Assembly (NCBI RefSeq): GCF_042651485.1
Contig: NZ_JBHSDH010000007.1
Span: 1 to 21,470 of the forward strand
Reading direction: 5' to 3'
DNA: 21,470 nucleotides
Source of the DNA: Sphingorhabdus_B arenilitoris
GTDB lineage: Bacteria > Pseudomonadota > Alphaproteobacteria > Sphingomonadales > Sphingomonadaceae
Part shown: in pieces, positions 15,993 to 21,470 of the stretch
Layout: each line of letters starts with the position of its first letter
Position numbering within the stretch: position 1 is the first letter of the stretch
The notes under the pieces: model-generated
Seen by the model: the letters and a program-made list of their open reading frames with translations, nothing else
The model's database searches: none
Told to the model about the DNA's origin: nothing
Program-made: the position numbers and the translations under genes

Positions 15993-17186
15993 ATGCTTGG
16001 AGCTATTTACACTGGTTTGAGTGGTCTGAATGCGTTCAGTCGGGGTCTGCAAACAATAAGCAACAATGTCGCGAATTTGAATTCGCCCGGCTTTAAGGCA
16101 ACGACAGCGAGCTTTGGAGACGTGTTCAACTCTGGCGGCGGCGGGCTCACATTCTTTCGAGGTGTAGATGAAAACCAGCTTGGCAATGGCGTCAAATTTG
16201 GTCCTGCCAATACCGATTTCAGCCAAGGTGACCTTCGGCAATCTGATGGTGACCTGGACCTTGCTATACAGGGTAGCGGGTTTTTGGTTCTTCTGAACCA
16301 AGATAAAGTCTTATACGCTCGTACTGGCCAATTCGTCGTTGATGCGGATGGTTTTCTCTCGCTCCAAGGTAACAGCGAGTATCGTTTAGGCATATTGGAC
16401 AGCGCTGGCCGTCCGGTCGCTTTGAATGTCGATGGTCGCCGGACGAGTAGTCCGGTAGCGTCGACCAAAGTTGTTTTTGCCGATAATTTATCGTCAACGG
16501 CAACAACGGCGACCGTTTCCGATGTGATCATTTACGACTCTCTCGGCGGGCGGCAGACTTGGCAAGTCGCTTTCACAAAAGACGCTGCTAATGCTAATAA
16601 TTGGAACATTAGAGTTACGAACCAAGATGGCACTGAAATAGGCACATCTGTTTTGACATTCGCCAATGGACAGGTCACTCCTGCGACGCAAAAGCTGACC
16701 TTCACAAATGCTCCTGCGGGCGCGGCACTCCTGTCGGTAGAATTTGACTTTTCGAGCGGCGTAACGTCATTTTCATCAGGCACCGTATCGACGTTACGGG
16801 CATCCTCCGTCGACGGAAACGGGGTTGGTTCACTCACCGGCGTGACGTTGAACGATGAGGGTAAGATTTCTCTGGCCTATAGTAACAGCGAAACCGAAGA
16901 ACTGGGTTCCGTGGCGATTGCCGACTTCCGTAATCCTCAACAGCTGACGCGGATAGGTAATGGTCTGTTCGAAAATACCGGAAAAGCTCCAACGCGGCTG
17001 CTGTCAAGCAATTCAGACGGCATCGGGCGGCTCGTATCGCGGCAGTTGGAGGCATCCAATGTTGATTTGTCCCAACAATTTGGTGATTTGATTTTAATTC
17101 AGCGCGGTTTTCAGGCATCTTCACAGGTTATCAGTGCTTCTAACGATATGATCCAACAGCTGTTCGGTATTCGAGGACAAGGTTGA
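15993..17186 (+). CDS. flgE: Flagellar hook protein FlgE
   Basis: A 397-residue hook subunit, exported by the type III apparatus. The N-terminal motif SNNVANLNSPGFKATTASFG (about residues 25-44) and the C-terminal sequence RQLEASNVDLSQQFGDLIL, followed by SSQVISASNDMIQQLF, form the two ends of the family's core helical domain. A beta-rich, Thr/Ser-rich central region lies between, as in typical hook proteins. Length is normal (about 400). It presupposes that a hook is built. Its 3' end overlaps the next gene's TTG start by four bases. Confidence 0.97.
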   Translation: MLGAIYTGLSGLNAFSRGLQTISNNVANLNSPGFKATTASFGDVFNSGGGGLTFFRGVDENQLGNGVKFGPANTDFSQGDLRQSDGDLDLAIQGSGFLVLLNQDKVLYARTGQFVVDADGFLSLQGNSEYRLGILDSAGRPVALNVDGRRTSSPVASTKVVFADNLSSTATTATVSDVIIYDSLGGRQTWQVAFTKDAANANNWNIRVTNQDGTEIGTSVLTFANGQVTPATQKLTFTNAPAGAALLSVEFDFSSGVTSFSSGTVSTLRASSVDGNGVGSLTGVTLNDEGKISLAYSNSETEELGSVAIADFRNPQQLTRIGNGLFENTGKAPTRLLSSNSDGIGRLVSRQLEASNVDLSQQFGDLILIQRGFQASSQVISASNDMIQQLFGIRGQG

Positions 17187-17965
17187 CGCAAGTTTTTAAG
17201 CATTGGCTGCCGCCGTCGGCTCTAAAATCGTCCATTTGCCCGTCAGCCCTGACTGCAGCAATATCCAGCTGGTCAGATCATTGGTTTGCGGCCGGGCGAG
17301 CTGCGAGGATTGACGCGGTCGAGCCCCGGAATGACAATATCCGTGCAGCAAACGCAGTTGATAAATTTAGATCAATTGGCCCCGGAATTTGGGCGGAATG
17401 GGATGATGCGGCGATTGATTTAATGTTGTCGCATTGTCTTGACCATAAACTTACGCGGTCCAAAATGGCTGCGGACGAACGGCGATTGATGGATGATTTC
17501 GCCGAAAAAATATTGATCAGCCTCGCGGGCCATATATTGGATAATGTCCCAACGGTTGGTTCAACACGATCAGATGTATCGTCACATTATCGTCATGATG
17601 GTTGTATTTTTGATATCAGCATGACGGACAAACAAAAAGCAGTTCGATTGATTTTGGACCAAGACTTAACGATTGCAATTCGTAAGTCCGAGTGCCCCCC
17701 TGTGGATGCAGAGGGCACCTTCGATGAGATTAGCTGGGCGGACGCAATCGCAGAGATTGAAATTGCGTTCGATGTGTCGGTAGGAAACGTAAATTTGTCT
17801 GCGGCCGATATCCAAAATTTGGAAGGCGGAGATATCATTGTTCTTGATAAAGCATCTGATACTCCGTTGGAGTTGAAAGACGCGGCAGGACGATTGCTAT
17901 GCCACGTTAAAACCGCGCAAGTTGGCGGCAACATCAGCTTAAAAGCTATCAATGCTGGAGATTGA
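17183..17965 (+). CDS. Divergent FliM/SctQ-like SpoA protein
   Basis: A 260-residue cytoplasmic protein directly upstream of fliN, where the rotor switch protein FliM would lie. A TTG start at 17183 has GAGG six bases upstream and overlaps the flgE stop. Only the C-terminal part (about residues 196-256, with VSVGNVNLSAADIQNLEGGD and DAAGRLLCHVKTAQVGG) fits a SpoA domain. The N-terminal CheY-binding LSQDEIDALL motif of FliM is absent, and I cannot see the middle-domain motif that contacts FliG. It could be a FliM that has lost switch function, or resemble the SctQ C-ring protein of injectisomes. With FliN it would build the sorting platform for export. Confidence 0.8.
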   Translation: MTQVFKHWLPPSALKSSICPSALTAAISSWSDHWFAAGRAARIDAVEPRNDNIRAANAVDKFRSIGPGIWAEWDDAAIDLMLSHCLDHKLTRSKMAADERRLMDDFAEKILISLAGHILDNVPTVGSTRSDVSSHYRHDGCIFDISMTDKQKAVRLILDQDLTIAIRKSECPPVDAEGTFDEISWADAIAEIEIAFDVSVGNVNLSAADIQNLEGGDIIVLDKASDTPLELKDAAGRLLCHVKTAQVGGNISLKAINAGD

Positions 17966-17968
17966 TTT

Positions 17969-18295
17969 GTGAGTGATGAAGATATCGTCGTAAATACTGA
18001 AGAAAAAAACGTGAGCGAAGTGCCGACGGAAAAACCAAAGAAAAAGATAATGAAGGAAATCGACCCTGAAATATTTTCGGATTTGCCTGTTCAAATCAGC
18101 GCAATTTTAGGGCGAGGCAGCATGAATTTTCGTCAGCTCGCTGCTTTATCCGAAGAGGATGTGATCGAATTGGACACCCCGCTAAATGGTGAGGTCCAGC
18201 TGCTGCTTGGCGAACGCGTGGTTGCTAAGGGAGAAATCGTATCCGTTGATAATCGCTTTGCAGTCCGCATCACGCAGACTTTCATCCGCAAATAA
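17969..18295 (+). CDS. fliN: Flagellar C-ring protein FliN
   Basis: A 108-residue cytoplasmic C-ring protein. A lysine/glutamate-rich N-terminus (residues 1-33) is followed by a full SpoA domain (about 37-106): LPVQISAILGRGSMNFRQLA, then LNGEVQLLLGERVVAKGEIV and the ending RFAVRITQTF. The start is GTG at 17969 with GGAG eight bases upstream. FliN also docks FliH-FliI at the export gate, so its presence supports export even when motor parts are missing. It follows the SpoA-containing gene by three bases. Confidence 0.95.
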   Translation: MSDEDIVVNTEEKNVSEVPTEKPKKKIMKEIDPEIFSDLPVQISAILGRGSMNFRQLAALSEEDVIELDTPLNGEVQLLLGERVVAKGEIVSVDNRFAVRITQTFIRK

Positions 18296-18302
18296 TAAAT
18301 CA

Positions 18303-18695
18303 ATGCTCTTGCCACCCCGCATAAAATTATTCCTGCTTGCTATTTTTTGGTGGCCGCACAGCGCTTGGGCGCAGCAATTGGGACAGCGGGGCGACACGGA
18401 CATTTCTTTGTTGCGTGTATTTGGATCATTAGTTTTTTGTTTATTACTCGCGATTGCCATTATATTTTTGATTAAGAAAAAATATCCCGCAATCAATTTC
18501 AGGTCATTCTATGACAAACAAAACAGTTCCAGACTAATCCTTGTCGATCAGATTTCTTTGGCTCCGCAACGAAGTATCTATCTGATCGCTTTGGATGGTC
18601 AGGAATATCTAACGGTATTTTCAGGATCTTCAGCAACCATTCTGGCCGTTTCAAATGATGCGGCATCCAAATTGGATATAGATGATGCGGTTTAA
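18303..18695 (+). CDS. fliO: Flagellar export assembly protein FliO
   Basis: A 130-residue inner-membrane protein that helps FliP form its ring. The ATG at 18303 is chosen because it yields a normal-length protein and follows fliN by seven bases; the frame is open further upstream inside fliN. It has a signal-like N-terminus (residues 1-23, ending AWA), one membrane helix (about 34-56, ending KKKYP) and the FliO pattern RLILVDQISLAPQRSIYLIA near residues 71-90. It precedes fliP with a 14-base overlap, which is the usual order. Confidence 0.9.
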   Translation: MLLPPRIKLFLLAIFWWPHSAWAQQLGQRGDTDISLLRVFGSLVFCLLLAIAIIFLIKKKYPAINFRSFYDKQNSSRLILVDQISLAPQRSIYLIALDGQEYLTVFSGSSATILAVSNDAASKLDIDDAV

Positions 18696-19422
18696 GCTAT
18701 ATCCAATATCGGCGCTGACGTTCGTAGGGGCGGCGTTGGCCATATCCAGCCCAGCTTTTGCCAATGCAAATGCGGTAAACCTTGCGCTGCCAGGCGAATC
18801 TGAATCTTTGGTCCGTACGGCCCTGCTTCTAGGCTTGATGGCTTTTTTACCGGCGTTGGTTATCTCGATGACTTCTTTTGTTCGCATAGTGATCGTGCTT
18901 TCGATGATCCGCCACGCCTTAGGCATGCCGGAAACGCCGCCAAACACCGTTTTGGTTAGCTTGGCATTGTTTATGACCGCGGCATCTATGGGCCCGACGT
19001 TGCAGCAATCTACTGATGCCGGGCTTGGACCATTTTTGGATGGCAGCAAACCAATCGCAACTGCGATGGCCGATGGCAGCGCGCCGTTAAAGGCATTCAT
19101 GCTGAAGCAAGTTCGCGACAGTGATTTAAAAACTGTCTACGAAATAGCCAAAAAACCACTGCCAAAAAATGAAGAAGAAGTCGAGTTGATGCAGCTTGTA
19201 CCCGCATTTATGCTGAACGAGCTCAGAACGGCTTTTACGATCGGCTTTGTTATTCTGCTTCCGTTTTTATTAATTGATCTAGTGGTGTCAGCGATTTTAT
19301 TATCGCTGGGTATGTTGATGGTGCCGCCAGCGACCATTTCGTTACCGCTGAAAATATTGATGTTTGTTCTGATCGACGGTTGGGGCCTGATCCTCGAAGG
19401 GGTCATGGGCAGTTTCAGGTGA
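18682..19422 (+). CDS. fliP: Flagellar export gate protein FliP
   Basis: A 246-residue export gate protein with a cleavable signal peptide (about residues 1-27, ending SPAFA), as in many FliP. Family landmarks are seen: FLPALVISMTSFVRIVIVLS (about residues 56-75), HALGMPETPPNTVLVSLALF (80-99), and the C-terminal IGFVILLPFLLIDLVVSAIL with MVPPATISLPLKIL. Length matches the family. With fliQ and fliR at the other side of the cluster it completes the export channel. Its stop overlaps the fliA GTG start. Confidence 0.97.
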   Translation: MMRFKLYPISALTFVGAALAISSPAFANANAVNLALPGESESLVRTALLLGLMAFLPALVISMTSFVRIVIVLSMIRHALGMPETPPNTVLVSLALFMTAASMGPTLQQSTDAGLGPFLDGSKPIATAMADGSAPLKAFMLKQVRDSDLKTVYEIAKKPLPKNEEEVELMQLVPAFMLNELRTAFTIGFVILLPFLLIDLVVSAILLSLGMLMVPPATISLPLKILMFVLIDGWGLILEGVMGSFR

Positions 19423-20186
19423 CTGACACGGAGCAGACATATCACGCTGCTCACCTTGTTCGTGAAACAGATGAAGAGCGGCTGTTATGGGCACGACATC
19501 AAAATAATGGATCGGTCGAAGCATATCATGATTTGTTCAAGCTGTACCACCCCCTAGCCGTCAAAGTTGCACAACGTTTTTGGGGTAATTACTATAAATC
19601 CGGCGTTGAATTTGCTGAAATATTGCAGATGGCAAATGAGGGGCTCTTGGGATGCTTACATCGCTACCGGCCAGATATGGGCGTCCCTTTTCGGTATTTT
19701 TGTAACCGGCGGATTTACGGATCTATCCTTAACGGCATAGAAAAGCACAATGAGCTGCACGAGTATCTGGGTTACCGCGCCCGCGTGAAACGCGACCGCA
19801 TAACTTCGTTAAAGAAAAAAATGGCCGGGGCAGCGACTTTGGAAGAGCAACTCCAAATCCTGGCCGATATTGCAAGCGGACTTGCTCTCGGTTTTATGCT
19901 GGAGCAATTTTCACCTGAAAAGCATGATCGTCCCGACGCGTCTCCTAGCGCGTATCATAGTTTGGCTTGGAAGCAGGCAATCACGTCTGTATTCAAAGAG
20001 ATATCGGCTTTACCCGACCGGGAACGAGACATCATCGAACTTCATTACATTCAGGAATTATCATTTCGTCAGATTGCAGCAATGTATAAAATTAGCTTTG
20101 GCCGAGTGTCGCAGCTACACCAGTCATCGCTATCCTTGCTGCGCAAAAGATTACAGCGTAAGGGACAATTTAAGCTTGAGGGATAA
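19419..20186 (+). CDS. fliA: Flagellar sigma factor FliA (sigma-28 type)
   Basis: A 255-residue sigma-70-family factor of the FliA/WhiG group, expected to drive late flagellar genes. The GTG at 19419 overlaps the fliP stop and is the best start. Region 2 is seen at about residues 25-90 (LLWARHQNNGSVEAYHDLFK, then LQMANEGLLGCLHRYRPDMG and FRYFCNRRIYGSILNG). Region 4 is near the C-terminus (ALPDRERDIIELHYIQELSF, then RQIAAMYKISFGRVSQLHQS, the helix-turn-helix). No FlgM anti-sigma gene is seen nearby. Which promoters it reads is unknown; none inside the cluster matches TAAA-N15-GCCGATAA well. Confidence 0.9.
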   Translation: MTDTEQTYHAAHLVRETDEERLLWARHQNNGSVEAYHDLFKLYHPLAVKVAQRFWGNYYKSGVEFAEILQMANEGLLGCLHRYRPDMGVPFRYFCNRRIYGSILNGIEKHNELHEYLGYRARVKRDRITSLKKKMAGAATLEEQLQILADIASGLALGFMLEQFSPEKHDRPDASPSAYHSLAWKQAITSVFKEISALPDRERDIIELHYIQELSFRQIAAMYKISFGRVSQLHQSSLSLLRKRLQRKGQFKLEG

Positions 20187-20189
20187 AAT

Positions 20190-20816
20190 ATGAGTGATAG
20201 CGAAAACCAACTATTGTGCCCAGATGAAGAGCTTTCATCAATATTGGAAGTTGCGGGCCGAGACGATGAAGCTGGTCTCGACAGGTTAGATAACAGCTTA
20301 ACAAGTTACCCACTTGATCCACGCCTTCATTTTCTGCGCGGTTCGGTCCTTGCTGGTTTGCAACGTTACGAAGATGGCCGCCACGCGATGGCTCGGGCGA
20401 TTGAAATTCACCCGGACTATGCACTTGCGCGGTTTCAACTCGGCTTTTTGGATTTTACATCAGGAAACGTAGTGGAAGCGATAGGCGTGTGGAAAATGCT
20501 TTTCGATTTGGCTGATGATGAACCGCTGAAACTTTTTGCACAGGGATTGATCAATCTGTCTCAAGATCAATTTTCTGAATGCCGCCGCTGTCTGGAAAAA
20601 GGGATTTCGCTCAATAATGCAAATCCCGCGATGAATAATGATATGATGCTTATTCTGGATGAGATAGCAGGCTTAACAGAAACGGATGTGCAATCTCCAA
20701 CGCAAAGCAGCAAGGCTGCAGAGGAGCATGAGAGTGCCGAAGAAACCGTATCGGCGACATCAATGCTCCTGAAACAATTTGCGGTCAAACGCGGCGATGG
20801 AGAAACCCGCCACTAA
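20190..20816 (+). CDS. Tetratricopeptide-repeat protein downstream of fliA
   Basis: A 208-residue soluble protein with TPR units at about residues 47-80 (PRLHFLRGSVLAGLQRYEDG) and 81-114 (ALARFQLGFLDFTSGNVVEA), and a third degenerate one at about 115-148. A Glu/Ser-rich, probably disordered tail follows (about 160-190). The ATG at 20190 lies three bases after the fliA stop, with GAGGGATAA as a ribosome site. Its start overlaps nothing and spacing suggests cotranscription. TPR proteins in export clusters often act as chaperones or escort proteins. With the TPR gene at 473-1654 it brackets the cluster. No known family assigned. Confidence 0.85.
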   Translation: MSDSENQLLCPDEELSSILEVAGRDDEAGLDRLDNSLTSYPLDPRLHFLRGSVLAGLQRYEDGRHAMARAIEIHPDYALARFQLGFLDFTSGNVVEAIGVWKMLFDLADDEPLKLFAQGLINLSQDQFSECRRCLEKGISLNNANPAMNNDMMLILDEIAGLTETDVQSPTQSSKAAEEHESAEETVSATSMLLKQFAVKRGDGETRH

Positions 20817-20844
20817 AGGTCTCCAGCGATAAAGGCCCTAATTT

Positions 20845-21192
20845 ATGGACCCAATTTCTCAAGCTGATCGTTTTGTCATTTTGCTTCGACAGCAATTGGC
20901 AGAACGGTTGCGCGGACAAAAAGCAGACAGTGTTAAGAAAGTCCGAAACAGGACACGGCAAGAAGGTCAAATTGGACCAGTTTCAGCCGCTGTGGCTCGG
21001 TCAGGCGGCGATGACAGGCAGTTACGACGGATCATTATAGAGCAATTGTTGACCGAACGATTTGGTCGAAATTTGGTTAATGAAGCTGGGTTTCAAGCTG
21101 TGCTTGATCAGGTGGTTGAACAGATGGAAAGCGATCAAGAGATGATGGCGCTGTTTGGTAATATAGTATCTGAGGTTAGGCGCGGGGTGTAA
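20845..21192 (+). CDS. Unrecognised 115-residue protein at the end of the cluster
   Basis: A 115-residue charged, soluble protein, no signal peptide or membrane helix. Residues 1-30 are helical, 30-58 basic and polar (KKVRNRTRQEGQIG), and 58-115 form a mainly helical domain (RRIIIEQLLTERFGRNLVNE, with VDQVVEQMESDQEMMALFGN-like sequence). I do not recognise it. It follows the TPR gene by 28 bases in the same direction, so it is probably the last gene of the operon. Its last 48 bases are the inner part of the right repeat arm, and the same 48 bases occur as a remnant at 279-326. The ribosome site is weak. Confidence 0.75.
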   Translation: MDPISQADRFVILLRQQLAERLRGQKADSVKKVRNRTRQEGQIGPVSAAVARSGGDDRQLRRIIIEQLLTERFGRNLVNEAGFQAVLDQVVEQMESDQEMMALFGNIVSEVRRGV

Positions 21193-21250
21193 GCTGCGGG
21201 GAGATGGACTGCGGCGCATATATTTCATGTGATATAATTTTGGGTTGGAT

Positions 21251-21278
21251 TTGGCCCAGATAAATAAGTCTTTATAAT
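21251..21278 (+). promoter_or_regulatory. Sigma-70-like promoter in right repeat arm
   Basis: TTGGCC (21251-21256), 16 bases, then a perfect TATAAT (21273-21278). It would start transcription near 21285, about 117 nt before the ATG at 21402. Both hexamers are conserved in the left arm. The leader is long and AT-rich with a T-run at about 21304-21310, but no stable hairpin is obvious. Predicted by eye. Confidence 0.35.
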
Positions 21279-21401
21279 CAGTATATTGCTGTGTTGGTGG
21301 GGATTTTTTTCAAGAAAGGTCTAAACTAAATTTTGGATGGTTGGATTATTTTGTCGTGAGGCGGGCTGTTTTGTTTGGTCTGCATTTGGGGAAAATGTCC
21401 G

Positions 21402-21470
21402 ATGGTATCGATTTTTGCGGGTTTGGGTGCGGGTTATACGCGGGGTTCTGGTAATATTATCGGGGCAGCG
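21402..21470 (+). CDS. Start of an outward-facing gene (partial, right copy)
   Basis: An ATG at 21402 opens a frame through the last base of the window (23 codons), beginning MVSIFAGLGAGYTRGSGN. GGGGA lies about nine bases upstream. A competing ATG at 21396 in another frame stops after 19 codons, so it is unlikely. It is identical to the left-end gene head. The gene is downstream of the flagellar cluster in the same direction, with its own promoter-like sequence. The start resembles, from memory, large glycine-rich secreted proteins of sphingomonads (RHS/YD-repeat type), but that is a weak recollection and not a domain match. Confidence 0.5.
   Translation, partial: MVSIFAGLGAGYTRGSGNIIGAA

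Larger units (their letters stand above)
21145..21470. repeat. Right arm of 326 bp inverted repeat
   Basis: Reverse complement of 1-326 with five mismatches (here at 21257, 21296, 21297, 21328 and 21365). It starts inside the last 48 bases of the 115-residue gene and runs to the window end. It holds the stop of that gene, about 209 bp of intergenic DNA and the head of an outward-facing gene. The intact upstream gene makes this the likely original copy. The last 105 bases match the left end exactly, and the repeat may continue beyond the window. Confidence 0.97.

Overview
The window is almost entirely one flagellar-type gene cluster, read on the + strand from about 473 to 21192. The genes overlap or sit a few bases apart. 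Gene content (a FliA-type sigma factor inside the cluster, a short FlgD, tetratricopeptide genes at both ends) fits an alphaproteobacterium, most likely a sphingomonad. That placement is inference from gene content, not from a marker gene. There are no rRNA, tRNA, CRISPR or recognisable transposase genes.

Layout, left to right. 1-326: one arm of a 326 bp inverted repeat whose partner is 21145-21470. 327-472: unique non-coding DNA, the probable operon promoter region. 473-1654: TPR protein. 1669-5805: fliQ, fliR, flhB, flhA (export gate). 5877-9558: flgF, flgG, flgA, flgH, flgI (rod and P/L rings). 9576-11940: flgB, flgC, fliE, fliF (proximal rod and MS ring). 11924-12337: an unrecognised 137-residue protein where fliG usually sits. 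12341-14846: fliH, fliI, fliJ (export ATPase complex). 14830-15537: an unrecognised protein where fliK usually sits. 15552-17186: flgD, flgE (hook). 17183-19422: a divergent FliM/SctQ-like SpoA protein, fliN, fliO, fliP. 19419-20186: fliA. 20190-21192: a second TPR protein and a 115-residue unknown.

Together the genes encode a complete flagellar type III export apparatus, MS ring, rod, P and L rings and hook. Not seen in the window are FliG, a canonical FliM, MotA/MotB, FliL, flagellin, FlgK/FlgL, FliD/FliS, FlgM/FlgN or chemotaxis genes. FliF is short and lacks most of its FliG-binding tail. The FliM-position protein shows only a C-terminal SpoA domain. Either the motor and filament genes lie elsewhere in the genome, or this is a flagellum-derived machine that exports without rotating.

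Both ends of the window carry the same sequence in inverted orientation (5 mismatches in 326 bp). Each arm holds a promoter-like region and the first 23 codons of the same outward-facing gene, which runs off the window. The twin gene heads flanking a motor-poor export cluster are the most unusual feature here. The end structure also looks like a contig broken by an assembler at a repeat, so it should be confirmed on a longer assembly.
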